NCBI GenBank assembly: GCA_023213395.1 | Contig: CM041465.1 | Coordinates: 181,047,741-181,111,740 of the forward strand | Direction: 5' to 3' | From: Cycas panzhihuaensis | Taxonomy: Eukaryota; Cycadophyta | DNA length: 64,000 nt | In this document: in pieces, positions 51,180-61,001 of the stretch | How positions within the stretch are numbered: the first letter of the stretch is position 1 | How the letters are laid out: the number at the start of each line of letters is the position of its first letter | Program-made: the position numbers and the translations under genes | Notes under the pieces: model-generated | Database searches by the model: none | Told to the model about the DNA's origin: nothing | What the model saw: the letters and a program-made list of their open reading frames with translations, nothing else

Positions 51180-53060
51180 GGGCCATCCTACAATAAGTTA
51201 CAAGATTGGAGAGCGAATTGGAAGAGAAGTCTCAAGGCCATTATTGATACGAAGTGTGCCAAGGGTTGATACAAAACAAGAATTTTACCAGGTAATATTA
51301 TTCCTTTTCTTTATCTCAAGGTGCCTATTTAGGGTTTATGTTAAAGACCCTATTGGAGAAAGTTAAATTCCTGGAGTTAATTATCAGGTTTATGCAGAAA
51401 ATATGTTGTTTAGGGTTTACCCTGTAAATCTATGTTTAGAGTCTGTGTAAAGAGTGACTCGTTGATATAAGGCAAAAGAGGAGGCCGCTATTGATAAAGG
51501 ATATGACCGCAATAATATGAAGCACTGCTCACCCATAGAATATGAAGTAATGAGGGCATATCTACGGTAATCCGTAGTTGGAAGAGACTCCTCACGAGAG
51601 TGGTGCCCATAGTGGGGTGATAAAACCGAATTGCACATTAATATGAGGGGTTTTCAAGAAAGCATGGAAATATGCCCAGGGCCTTGTGCTTGTCTCATCA
51701 TGGTTGACCTTACAACTCCACATATCTTGGTCACAGTTTCGAGACATCCGCTGTCATACAAAGATTGTTGAGTCTGTTGTTGCTGAAGTTGATACGAAGA
51801 TGAAGCTGAAGATAGTAATGTGGGTTGGTGCATCAGCGGATGTGAAAGTGAACCCAGGGTTATAGTTGATTGTCCAACTTGCGATAGGCCACATATTTGA
51901 TGGTTCACAGATCCCATGAATGGAACTCCTGCCAAACTTTGTGCTTATATCTTCTGTGGAGAAGTGAGTAACTGTCGTTGAGGTTATTGTGATCTCAACG
52001 GTCCTTGTCCCACACAGTGTTGCTAGCGCCCAGTTTGCAAATGGATAGCGTGGAACATCGTGTTGTCGCGTAAGGAGGAATGCCCTTCTGAAGAGATAAT
52101 TTTCCTGTGAAGGCTGAAGACTCAAAATTACATTTGGAACACTGATCGTGGGTGCCGATCAAATGACTGAAGACAACTAGGGTTTAATAAGTATAAAATC
52201 TATATATTTTTTGCAAGGTTAAGCCCATTGTGTATGTGAGGGAGTAGGGAACGAATAACCGACGAGGAGAAACTGAAAATCAGAAGAACGCTGGGGGCGA
52301 CAAGACAGAGGAATGATACCATTAAATCTCATCGAAGGGAAAGAGGGAATAACGATGCTTGTTGTGCGTGTCCGTATAAGGGAGGTCATGGCCACGTGAA
52401 CATCAATAATCGTGTTTGCGGGCTTGAGTTCGTATTGAGCGGAGATTTTTGGGCTTGGACTCTATGGATTAATGATCATTCGCCCGTTCCCTTAATTGGT
52501 TTATCTATGCACAGATAAATGGCGGTCAGTAAGATATTTGTAGAGAATTTTATTATTTTTCCTCAGGAAGGAAGGTTGCAAGGCAAAGGAGGAATATCGC
52601 ACTTGGAGCTTACCAGATAGTTTGTGGTTCGCACCGCATTTCCTCTCAAAACCGAAGGAAGAAAGGTTGCAAGGCAAAGGAGGGATATCGCAGTCGCTTC
52701 ATGATTGCTTCAAAGGGAAAGGTGTCAAGACATTTTTTCAATGGAGGCTATTTGCGCTTCGATGCCGTTGTTCCACATTTGAGGCCCATTTCTGAGTAGA
52801 GCGACATCGCTTATGCCAACGGGAGGAAGCTGTCAGACTACGGAGCAGGACGCCCGCGGAAGGAGAGACACAGTAATGTATTTAATGACAGACGCCCAAA
52901 CAACTAAGTGACTATTGAATGAAAGCCACCAACTATTGAGGAGCTGACACCAACACAAGATTGTCGCTCAATCAATCATGTGGATGTACCAGAGTACCAC
53001 TGGACATCGCAGCTTGCATGAATTATTCGCAGATATTCCTTGTCATTCATTCGTGCAATT
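51180..53060 (+). other. Family M copy 2 leader, unassigned part
   Basis: A CAG/GTAATATT splice-donor-like site lies at 51,289-51,297, shared with copy 3. A minus-strand Gln-rich open frame (51,935-51,654) reads like ordinary protein but was not identified and may be another captured fragment. A 30-bp direct repeat ('aaggttgcaaggcaaaggagg') occurs at about 52,572 and 52,664. Confidence 0.5.
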
Positions 53061-53430
53061 ATCTCAGATCAGCAGAGAACACGTAATTCAAGGAAACAAA
53101 TTCCACAAAGATGTAAAGGGTCATCCACGTGTAGTGAGAACACAATTTTCTCCTCGCTCACGTGTACCCAAACCTGCATAAGGACGCTCTTTTCTAGAGA
53201 CTCCTTTATGTATCTAAGCGCTTGCATCATTCTTTCTTTGAGAAGAGATGGCCGATCAGTGTTTGCCTTTAGACTTGAACACATTCTATCAATGGCATTT
53301 GATTCTGGTTTTCCAAGTGCAATCTTATTTCCTGAGACTGCATCTGTAATGTTGAATTCCTTCCGGCCATTGTAAGGGAGAAAATTTGATAAACAGGTTG
53401 AATGGGAGAAATTTGTCAACCTGGTTTGAG
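53061..53430 (-). pseudogene. NIN-like protein (NLP) gene fragment, antisense in family M
   Basis: NLPs are plant nitrate-responsive transcription factors of the RWP-RK class. The minus-strand frame ending at 53,069 reads SLLKERMMQALRYIKES then SVLMQVWV. After frame changes CVLTTRG, a stop, PF and then VSLNYVFSAD follow in order. This series (KER-QALRYxKES--VLxQVWVP---VLTT-GQPF---VSLxYxFS) is the conserved N-terminal GAF-like region of NLPs. The RWP-RK and PB1 domains are absent. Frameshifts and a stop make it non-coding. It lies antisense within the leader of family M copy 2, upstream of gag. Confidence 0.8.
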
Positions 53431-53840
53431 GTTTCTATTCACTAGCTGTTAGTGTAGATGGACAATATCTAGACGCTTGAGAAGTATATATGGTCATAGA
53501 AGGCTGATTCCTGTTACCAGGCAATAGCAGAGATTGATGCTCACTGTGGCAGATACCACCCAGCTGAGACCATAAAGATGGAATTGATTACGCCAAATTC
53601 ATCCATCTAACATTTGATGTTGGTCTGTCCAACTATACATAGGAACCGTGGAAAAATCAATGCTAAGGTAGATTGAATAGAGGCAAACAGAGATTAAATT
53701 TGTAGCCCTTAGAGTTTTACTCTCAGGTATCTATTTTTCAAAACAGTTAGTAGCATTGGGGTCACATGATTTGAGAATATTTGTTGTTGAATTGCTTCTG
53801 TTTTGAGCAAAGTAGTTGCATTTAAGACAATACCTTCCTC
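53431..53840 (+). other. Family M copy 2 region before gag
   Basis: No gene recognised. TCTCAG/GT at 53,721-53,728 and AAACAG at 53,741-53,746 could be splice acceptors for the leader donor at 51,291. Text just before gag (from about 53,780) weakly resembles the same position in copy 1. Confidence 0.4.
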
Positions 53841-54182
53841 ATGGAGTTAAGTGACATTATCACCTTCGTCCCTGAGAGAAATGAATATTGGCTATCAGAT
53901 CTTTGCTTTCCTCTACCCAAATACACTGGAACTAATTTTCGTTTTTGGAAAATCAAGATGGAAAGTCTATTTATAGTCAAGGAACTTTGGGAAACAGTCA
54001 TGGGGACTGAAACGGCTCATGAAGAAGGGGAGGAAACCTTCAAAAGGAAGAACAGAATTGTTGTTGACGTGATACTTGCGACCATTGATAAGGATGACCT
54101 CCCATCTTCCTATCACTTTATTATCCGTGCTCTACGTAATATGGACTCACCGAGGATGCTTGGAAACCATCGATGTAAGTGA
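53841..54182 (+). CDS. Gag-like ORF of family M copy 2
   Basis: The 113-residue ORF begins MELSDIITFVPERNEYWLSD, then LPKYTGTNFRFWKIKMES, LWETVMGTETAHEEGEETFKRKN and DDLPSSYHFIIRAL. The F-WKIKM and L-W-V pattern is the N-terminal part of plant Copia Gag, but the ORF is about half the normal length and lacks a zinc knuckle. The start is shared with copy 1. Retained similarity between two diverged copies suggests the segment is real family sequence. It may act in RNA packaging or simply be a remnant. Confidence 0.65.
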   Translation: MELSDIITFVPERNEYWLSDLCFPLPKYTGTNFRFWKIKMESLFIVKELWETVMGTETAHEEGEETFKRKNRIVVDVILATIDKDDLPSSYHFIIRALRNMDSPRMLGNHRCK

Positions 54183-54679
54183 ATGAAAAAGGACCTGAAG
54201 AAATGCAGCAGCAGAGAATCAAGAGGGCAAAGAATCAAAGGAAGAAGTTGAAGAGGAAAGAAAAGAAGGAAAAGCAGCGTGACAAAACCGTAAGTCTCAT
54301 AAAGGAACCAGCTCTGGACGCTGAAAATTTCAGGCATCAATCCCTGCCGATAATAGTTCATGGAGACATGAGTTGCCTAACAAAAGGTATGGATAATGTT
54401 ATCCTAGTTTGTGTTGAAAAATTGATAGGAAGAATTCAAATGGTGACAGGTCATACAGTGATTGGTATGTATTGCAAAATATCCATAATCTCTCTCAACT
54501 CAGTTACATTCTCCACTCTCACCTTTGAGGAGATCAAAATTATAGCAACATATCCTAGAGCGGCACTAGAAAGTTGTTTTCAAGGGAACATAAGAAGGAT
54601 ATCATGTCATCAAGCTCTTGCCTATCAGATTCATATCACTTTTGATAGGTTATTTGACTATGAAAGTCAATCAGATTGA
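54179..54679 (+). CDS. Unidentified basic ORF of family M copy 2
   Basis: This 166-aa ORF overlaps the end of the gag-like ORF by four bases. It begins NEKGPEEMQQQRIKRAKNQRKKLKRKEKKEK, strongly basic, as in copy 1 at 6,991. The middle aligns with copy 1 (VILVC, IKIIATYP). No enzyme motif was found. The basic stretch could bind nucleic acid or be a nuclear signal. Function unknown. Confidence 0.4.
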   Translation: MNEKGPEEMQQQRIKRAKNQRKKLKRKEKKEKQRDKTVSLIKEPALDAENFRHQSLPIIVHGDMSCLTKGMDNVILVCVEKLIGRIQMVTGHTVIGMYCKISIISLNSVTFSTLTFEEIKIIATYPRAALESCFQGNIRRISCHQALAYQIHITFDRLFDYESQSD

Positions 54680-54877
54680 AATAATGTTCCATATATGCAT
54701 ATCCACATTCAAGAAGTATATGCATGTGAGTATCATGGAAATTCTCATTATACTTAGTTCATGGAACTCCTTGAGTTACACGAAGAGAACAGGATATATC
54801 ACACAACTTGCAGGAACTCGTCTCGATAAGCCCCTTGATTCAGGGGAGGATAATGGTGTCTTATCATTGACAACTCA

Positions 54878-55237
54878 TTGTTGCACTTGAACAATGATGA
54901 TATTGCTAACATCTACTTTGGTCACTCACATACTGAAGCAGGGAGAAGCAAACAGGTGATAGAAGACACATTTGAAAGATACCTTGAAGATATCTTTGAT
55001 AAGTATATGCAGGATCATGTGAAATTAGCCATCATTCACTACTTGTTTAACATGGCAAAGGATTCTCAACTGCATATGAAGTTGAAAGAAGCAAAGCTCA
55101 AGATCGCTCAAAGGACAACCGTAAAGGACACTACAAGGTTGAAGACCAAGACCATACCCAAGACACAGTGTTCAAGACCTTTTCAAGATCAAGGCGATGG
55201 AGATTCAAAGAAGACAAAGTGTATTAGAGTCTGTTGA
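54878..55237 (+). CDS. Unidentified Lys-rich ORF of family M copy 2
   Basis: The 119-aa frame has an amphipathic-looking middle (EDTFERYLEDIFDKYMQD, LHMKLKEAKLKIAQR) and a basic Thr-rich tail. It has no clear counterpart of the same length in copy 1. Without a recognised domain it may be spurious or captured sequence. Confidence 0.3.
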   Translation: MLHLNNDDIANIYFGHSHTEAGRSKQVIEDTFERYLEDIFDKYMQDHVKLAIIHYLFNMAKDSQLHMKLKEAKLKIAQRTTVKDTTRLKTKTIPKTQCSRPFQDQGDGDSKKTKCIRVC

Positions 55238-55348
55238 TAGTCATGTCGCCTTGTCATGTTGTCCTTAATGTCTATAGTCTCAAATTCATGTCAAGTGACA
55301 ATGTATGTCAAAGTGTCATTTGTTCAAACATTAAACATTAAGGGGAGG

Positions 55349-55703
55349 TGTTAGAAATAATGTTTAATGTGTAATGTATGTGGGTCCTAGGATAATAAGT
55401 AATGGTCCTAAGTCTTAGGGTCAAAAGGTCAAAGGATGTAAGTTTATTGGTCAAGTTTGTGGTATAATGCTATTAGTCAGGACAAAGGTATTTGTCCCAC
55501 ATGCACTACTTGGGATGTATAGTCTCCCACCTCTTTGGTATATAAAGGTGGTTGAGGTAGTATGTAAAGATATCACATCATCAAGGCTCACCTTGAGTCC
55601 TTGGTGCTTTTGCTATGGTAATATATTCTGATTATATTGTGCGATTCTCTGGATGTTGATATTGTTCTTATGGTTGAATGTTCTCCATGTTAAAATCTCA
55701 ACA
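55349..55703 (+). repeat. 3' LTR of family M copy 2
   Basis: 355 bp. The only difference seen from the 5' LTR is A/G in 'gattctctRgatg'. TATATAAA at 55,539-55,546. Confidence 0.95.
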
Positions 55704-56560
55704 TTGGACTTCTCCATTACTTTTTAGGCTTTGAGATATGGCAACAGCCAGGCTATATCTTCCTCTCCCAAGCAAAATACTCTTGGGACATTTTGCAGCG
55801 GTTCAGGATGCACGACTGCAAACCAGTGCCTACACCAATGGAGAATGGATCTAAGCTTACTCTCAATGAGGAAGCTACACCGGCAGATCCCACACTTTAC
55901 CGGCAGTTGATTGGGAGCCTCGTTTATCTCACCAACACTCGACCGGACATCTCATTTGCAGTTGGGGTTTGCTCTCGATACATGTCTCAACCCAATCAGA
56001 TACATTGGAATGCATCTAAACGCATACTTAAATACATAAAAGGCACATTGCAACATGGCCTTGAGTATGCGCATAATGAGAACTTCACTCTAGAAGGATT
56101 CTCAGATTCGACAATTTGGTTGCCAAGATAGCAGAGATCAACCCTGGATATTGTTTTTCCCTTGGTTCAAGAAGCTTGTTTCGTGGAGTTGCAAGAAGCA
56201 ACCCAATGTTACCTTGTCCTCCACCGAAGCAGAGTACAAAGCTGCAGTCAATGCAACTTGTGAGGCTATCTGGCTACGACAGATTCTTGGGGAACTTGGA
56301 CTTGAGCAAAATCACCCCACCAGGATACATTGTGATAATCAAAGTGTACTCAAGTTAGCAAAGAATCCAGTTTTTCATGCACGAACAAAACACATCGAGG
56401 TTCACCATCACTTCATCAGAGAGCATGTTCAGAATGGTGAGATCAACCTCCAAGATGCAGACCTCTGAGGAGCAGTATGCCAGATATCTTTACCAAGCCT
56501 CTTAGTAGAGAAAAGTTTGTAAAATTCAGGGATGGTCTTGGTGTCCGACTTAACATTGTA
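55704..56560 (+). pseudogene. C4 RT end and RNase H
   Basis: [12 protein letters not shown] and FRMHDCKPVPTPMENG complete RT. LYRQLIGSLVYLTNTRPDISFAVG, HWNASKRILKYIKGTL and LEYAHNENFTLEGFSDS lead into RNase H. A break near 56,110 is followed by VSWSCKKQ, TLSSTEAEYKAAV, HCDNQSVLKL and HIEVHHHFIREHV. The later tail KPLSREKFVKFRDGLG is in another frame. The catalytic residues D, E and D are all recognisable. Confidence 0.85.
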
Positions 56561-56575
56561 AACAATAAGGGGGGG

Positions 56576-57130
56576 TGTTAAACCTTATGTTTACATGTTA
56601 AGATAATGTACTTTAATTTTTATGTAATATGTGTACTTTTGTACTTTAGGGTGACTTATCACTTAAGTGATAAAGTGCACACCCACATTCTTTCTAGTGA
56701 CACAACGTTGTCACTAAAGGGTCAAATGGACCCTCATGCATTTTTGCTCACATGAGAGCCCAAAAGGACACATGTCCTACATGCAAGGCATGTATCTTGG
56801 ATGTTTGACACTTGTCAAACATCCAAGGCCTTAGGTCTCTCATTTCACTCTATATAATGAGACCTCTTCTCATTGTCTCATAAGAGAGTTGGAGTCAGAT
56901 TGTTATCTTTGTCAGTTTGCTAATCAAACTATTTATTCTTTTGGAGGTTGGACCAATTCCAACTCCACACATTGGGTATCATTTCTCTTGCTCCTTCATT
57001 TTATGCTTTGTCTCTTATGCTTTCTTTTACCTTGAGAGTATTATATTTGTTAAGTATTTATGCTTCTAGAACTAGAGTGATCCTAGCTTCTAGATCTTGG
57101 GACTGTGAGGCCATTGGGCCTCTTTTCACA
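56576..57130 (+). repeat. 3' LTR of C4
   Basis: It starts TGTTAAACCTTATG after a GGGGGGG run. The 24-nt dyad has lost one base (about 56,652). The 32-nt dyad is at 56,796-56,827 and TATATAATGAG at about 56,852. The end is diverged: TCTTTTCACA occupies the place of CATTCTAACA. 57,130 is the best end, as C5 coding sequence starts next. Confidence 0.75.
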
Positions 57131-57480
57131 GAAGGCACTCTTAACATCCATCTGGTAAATCTTCCATCCTTTCTGAGCTGCAATTGCAATTACCGTTCTC
57201 ACAACCAGTGAGAACGTTTCTTCATAATCGACTCCAGTTGCTTGCGTGTAGCCTTTTGCTACTAGTCTTGCCTTGTATTTTTCGATTTCGCCATTTGGTT
57301 TTTCTTTTACTTTATATACCCACTTGCAGTTTATAATGGGTTTATCCTTAGGCGGTGTTACCATATCCCATGTTCTGTATTTATAAATGGCCTTCATCTC
57401 TGCATCCATTTCTACCCTCCAAGCTGGAAAGTTGCTTGCCTCTCTATAAGTATTTGGTTCAATAGCGCAGATTAGAGTTT
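57131..57480 (-). pseudogene. C5 reverse transcriptase, N-terminal part
   Basis: The minus-strand ORF at 57,409-57,083 reads [56 protein letters not shown] and KIYQMDVKSAF. It ends before the LNG box, where C4's LTR takes over. The palm active site is absent. Confidence 0.85.
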
Positions 57481-58211
57481 GCGGTTTCTGAGACCTTGTT
57501 CAATGCTCAAATACTTCCCCCCTTGTTTCTTCAAGGGTTTTGAGATACCACTTTGGTACTCTTTTGGAGATTTGTTCCTATGATTGTCTTGTTTCTTCAC
57601 CTTCTAAATGTAAGTCTGAACCACTCGCTTGTTGAGTATCAGATGGATGAGCACTGGAGTCACTTGTTTGTTGTGTATCAGATGATTCCTCATCTGAATT
57701 ATCACTTTCTGTTACAACACTATCAAATGTGATGTCTGATTTATCTTCTCACCGACTTCTCTCTGGGCTTTCATCACCAACATTTATTTCTTGACGATTG
57801 GCTTCTGTGAGTCTTTTCCTTTCATCAAATATTACATCTCTGCTTACATAAAGTTTATTTGTTTTTGGATCAAGACAGTGATATGCCTTTGAACGACTGG
57901 TATACCCAACCATTATACATTCTATGATTTTGTTATCTAACTTGGTTTTTTCTTGTTGAGAATGTGTACATATGCTTTGCAGCCAAAAATCTTAAGATGA
58001 CTTACATTCGGTTTGTGACCTGTCCGTGCCTCTTTTGGTGTTACCTCCTCAAATGATTGAGTTGGACTCACATTGATCGTGTATACAAATTCACCTCCCA
58101 ATATTTCTTTGTGACTTCACTATCATTTAACATACATCGAGCCATTTCTACAACGGTTCTATTGATTCTTTCCACTACCCCGTTTGATTGAGGTGTATAC
58201 AGAGTTGTGAC
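57481..58211 (-). pseudogene. C5 integrase C-terminus and linker
   Basis: Minus-strand text in several frames covers the integrase C-terminal region (near 57,830-57,930, with DVIFDERK-like text) and a Ser/Asp/Gln-rich linker near 57,620-57,780. Stops are frequent. No single ORF is worth calling. Confidence 0.6.
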
Positions 58212-58829
58212 TTATCTGCGGATTCCATGTGTTTTGCAGAAATGAGTAAATTCATTGGATACGAACTCACCTCCTCCATCTGAGCGAATCCATTTTATCT
58301 TCTTGTTGCTTTCCAGTTCTGCTTCAGCTTTAAATTCTTTAAAATAATTGAAGGTCTCAAATTTGCCGGACAAAAAATACACCCATGTTCTTCTGGAGAA
58401 GTCATCAATGAAAGTTAAAAAATACCTTGCTCTATTTGTTGAAACTGGTGTGAACGGATCACATAGATCAGTATGAATTAGATCCACCTTATCTTGTGTG
58501 TGCCATTTGCTTTTCGAAAATGGAATCCTATGTTGTTTCCCCATCATACAACTTTCACATATAAATGAGTTAAATGAAATATCAGGCAATCCATTCACCA
58601 CCTTTGTTCTTTTCAGTTTTTCTAAGCTATCATGTGAAATATGACCATACTTCAAATGCCACATTTCATTAGTTTCATTGCTGGTCACAGCAAGTAAATT
58701 TACATCATAAGGGGATTTTGTGGGTCCTTTATCACGTAGTACAGGAGTAGAGAGAAGCTTATAAAGCCTACTACATTTTCTCCCTTTGCTATTACAACAC
58801 CATTCCTTTTCATGTCTAGAATGTAACAA
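58212..58829 (-). CDS. C5 integrase
   Basis: The 205-aa ORF has MWHLKYGHISHDSLEKL and CESCMMGKQHRIPF (zinc-binding), LIHTDLCDPF (first catalytic Asp), RYFLTFIDDFSRRTWVYFL and IKWIRSDGGGEFVSNEF (second Asp). It ends at GIRR just before the PQQNG-E box, where a stop (TAA at about 58,213) cuts it. The upstream segment overlaps an ORF ending at 58,700 (NLLSISQLSDKKL). The core is open but lacks the catalytic Glu in frame. Confidence 0.8.
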   Translation of the reverse strand: MLHSRHEKEWCCNSKGRKCSRLYKLLSTPVLRDKGPTKSPYDVNLLAVTSNETNEMWHLKYGHISHDSLEKLKRTKVVNGLPDISFNSFICESCMMGKQHRIPFSKSKWHTQDKVDLIHTDLCDPFTPVSTNRARYFLTFIDDFSRRTWVYFLSGKFETFNYFKEFKAEAELESNKKIKWIRSDGGGEFVSNEFTHFCKTHGIRR

Positions 58830-58865
58830 AGGTTGTTCTCATCAAATATTGCCCTTAGTTTCTTA

Positions 58866-59100
58866 TCACTTAACTGGGATATTGACAAAAGATTTTTTTT
58901 CAATTCTGGTACAAAGAATACATTTGCCTATCCGTTGAATATTTCCATCAATTTCTATGGCAATTTGGCCTATTTCCTTTATATGCAAAGGGAAATTGTC
59001 CCCTAATTCCACAGATTTGTCAAGATCATATGGTTTGATGATTTCAAACCATTCTTTAATTCCTGTCATGTGATGTGAGGCTCCTGAATCAACATACTAA
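58866..59100 (-). pseudogene. C5 protease
   Basis: Minus-strand text (stop)-YVDSGASHHMTGIKEWF begins the protease. The D-S-G-A active site is intact but the preceding Trp codon is TAG. The ORF continues VELGDNFPLHIKEIGQIAIE. Confidence 0.8.
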
Positions 59101-59480
59101 TTTTCTGAAGCGCTTGCACTCGCTGCTAATGCTGCTATGAATGTTGTTTCAACTTCTTCTGTTGCAATGTCTCGTTCTCTGTTGTAGTTTCCGGTCACTT
59201 GCTTCCATTTTTGAATTTCGGCCCTTCTCTGCTGACATTGGTATGAAAAGTGACCTGTTTGTCTACAATGGTAGCAAACGTCGAAGGCTCTATAGCTACT
59301 CAAAAAATAGCCAGGTTTACCACAATTGAAGCAAACTCTTGCATCACATGGTGGATTAAGGATCGTTCTTCCTCGTCCCTTTCCTTCACTCCAACGACCT
59401 TTGTAGCCTGTTGTTCTTCTTCCTCGCATCTTGGGATTATATTGTCCTCTTCCTCGACCTCCCAAGTGAAGTTTAGTCAC
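59097..59480 (-). CDS. C5 nucleocapsid zinc knuckles
   Basis: The 127-aa minus-strand ORF has an RGRGQYNP-type basic region, then CFNCGKPGYFLSSY, a knuckle in which His and the last Cys are both Tyr, and CYHCRQTGHFSYQC, an intact CX2CX4HX4C knuckle. It ends in an Ala/Ser-rich stretch before the protease. Confidence 0.8.
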   Translation of the reverse strand: MTKLHLGGRGRGQYNPKMRGRRTTGYKGRWSEGKGRGRTILNPPCDARVCFNCGKPGYFLSSYRAFDVCYHCRQTGHFSYQCQQRRAEIQKWKQVTGNYNRERDIATEEVETTFIAALAASASASEN

Positions 59481-59529
59481 AACTGCTTCTTCAACCTCTG
59501 AATCTTTTTCATATCTCTGATTCCTTTGC

Positions 59530-60079
59530 TCCTAACTGAGCATATGACCCGTAAGAACATCAAAGGTCATAGTAGCAGTTTGCCCTCCTCCAGTCATCAT
59601 GTTTACCATGTTATCAAATGACTTTGGTAATTTGTTGAGTACAAGATGTATTAATTCAGTGTCGGTTATTTTGTCTAAGAGCAGTTTTAGTATTGGTCAA
59701 TTTGGCTGAAGTCTGATACAGTTTGACCTTCTTTCATCTTGAGCTTATAAAGCTCTTCTCTTAGGGCAACAATTCTAGCTTCGTTTTTCTGACTAAACAT
59801 AGAGGACATTGTTTTCCATATGTCATGAGCGCTTTTAACACCATCCACATAGACTAGCAAAGAATCAGAGATTGAAAGTTTGAGCACAGAAAGAGCAATA
59901 TTGTTCCTTTCCTCCCAATTTAACAAATCAACTATATCAGAGGTTGTTTTTATCACCAGTGGTGATTTTCCAAGCATGCTTAGCTCTTAAGAGACCTTCT
60001 ATCTTGATTTTCCAAATACTGAAATTTATTTCAGTTAATTTATCATCCTCAGGCAAGGAACCAGCAAAGGAGGCCATGA
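59530..60079 (-). pseudogene. C5 Gag
   Basis: Translation from ATG at 60,079 gives MASFAGSLPEDDKLTE then, in a shifted frame, FSIWKIKIEGLL and RAKHAWK. The ORF at 59,977-59,687 holds LNWEERNNIALSVLKLSISDSLLVYV, AHDIWKTMSSMFSQKNEARIVALREELYKLKM. This is a UBN2-type Copia Gag. A frameshift at about 59,970 and a break at 59,690 split it. Capsid C-terminal text continues to about 59,530. Confidence 0.75.
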
Positions 60080-60758
60080 TTAATCACAGAATTTGATTTC
60101 TCATAGGACTGTACCATTGTACAGATGGTTGTACGAATTTTCGTGCGAAACTCAAAGTGTACGGATGGGGGGAAAAACAAGATGCCAACTGATAGATCTC
60201 AAAAATGGGTGTCCGGATCTAAAGTTATTTTTCCAAAACTCTCTCAGGTCTGAGAGACATGACATTCTCAATGTGCAAACCCGTGCCCCTAGGGTTTTGA
60301 AGAAAATGATGAAAAAACCCTCAAAACTGAGACAAAACTCAACAAAATATGATCCAAACTCTTCGATTTACAGTGAGAGAGAGTTTAGGTACTTAATACC
60401 TAGGATTCAAGCCGGATTTTTGAGAAAATTTGAAGTGGAAGGCCTCCAAACCCGCGCGCCTATAAAACTGGCCAAAAGTCCCTTGAAACGGCTTCAAATG
60501 ATGTCGATCTTGAAGAGAAAAATGTCAAGGGGACTCTGATCTATAATCTAGGTAAGTTTTGTGAGATTCTAACAACTTTGATTTTTCAACGTTCGTACAT
60601 TTCCATACGATTCCGTACTCGACTCCGTACATAGATCACGAACCTTTGTCTGAGACTTGGCTTGATGAATATCTTAGTTCTTCTTTGACTTGCTTGACCC
60701 AATGCTCCTTTTGGTTATCAAAGACCTAATTCTCTCACAGGCAAGGGAACTTCAACAG
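60080..60758 (-). other. C5 leader
   Basis: No coding domain. The plus-strand ORF at 60,093 is in this leader and looks spurious. Confidence 0.5.
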
Positions 60759-60773
60759 CCTGCTTTGATACCA
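60759..60773 (-). promoter_or_regulatory. Primer binding site of C5
   Basis: TGGTATCAAAGCAGG on the minus strand, a tRNA-Met-type PBS abutting the LTR. Confidence 0.8.
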
Positions 60774-60980
60774 TGCAAAAGGATTCTCTCATGCGTCTTT
60801 ATTGATCATTTGCAAATGTATAAATACAATTCAAAGTGTACGGGACAAATGGCACCCGCTTAATGAGATTGTGCCATTGGTCATTCTAGAGGAGAAAGGG
60901 GGCAATGATACATGACCCTTACAAGAAACTTTAGACAACCTAGATAAAACATTACTCTAGACAAAACATTACCTTTTACA
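60774..60980 (-). repeat. 5' LTR of C5, 207 bp
   Basis: On the minus strand it starts TGTAAAAGG and ends CCTTTTGCA, directly next to the PBS. The bases GACCC at 60,981-60,985 would be one copy of the target duplication. The other was lost with the 3' end. Confidence 0.8.
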
Positions 60981-61001
60981 GACCCCAAGTCCAGCAAAAA
61001 T

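Larger units (their letters stand above)
50813..55703 (+). mobile_element. Family M copy 2, complete, 4.9 kb, very young
   Basis: Two 355-bp LTRs (50,813-51,167 and 55,349-55,703), TGTTAGAAATAATG to TCTCAACA, differ at one site by eye. TTGGA at 50,808-50,812 and 55,704-55,708 is the target duplication inside the RT of C4. PBS TGGTATCAGAGC is at 51,168-51,179 and polypurine AAGGGGAGG is next to the 3' LTR. The interior has a gag-like ORF and unidentified ORFs but no recognised protease, integrase or RT. It is a non-autonomous element that carries an antisense NLP gene fragment. Confidence 0.9.
48680..57130 (+). mobile_element. Copia element C4, 5'-truncated, split by family M copy 2
   Basis: It begins within the segment before the integrase (YFIPSMDKNLLSVSKLDKQQM), continues through integrase and RT to 50,812, and resumes after family M copy 2 at 55,704 to finish RT, RNase H and a 3' LTR at 56,576-57,130. 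Gag, protease and 5' LTR are absent. Its sequence is the same family as C1-C3. The LTR abuts the RT of minus-strand C5, which was probably its target. Confidence 0.8.
57131..60980 (-). mobile_element. Copia element C5, minus strand, 3'-truncated
   Basis: From the right it has a 207-bp 5' LTR (60,980-60,774), PBS TGGTATCAAAGCAGG (60,773-60,759), leader, gag, two zinc knuckles, protease, integrase and the first half of RT, stopping at SAF at 57,131, where C4's LTR begins. RNase H and 3' LTR are missing. It is a different Copia lineage from C1-C4. It sits within Gypsy G2 sequence, which starts at 60,981. Confidence 0.85.

Noticed and set aside
60093-60539. 148-aa plus-strand ORF
   Set aside because: It lies antisense in the leader of C5, has no domain, and is not kept in related sequence.
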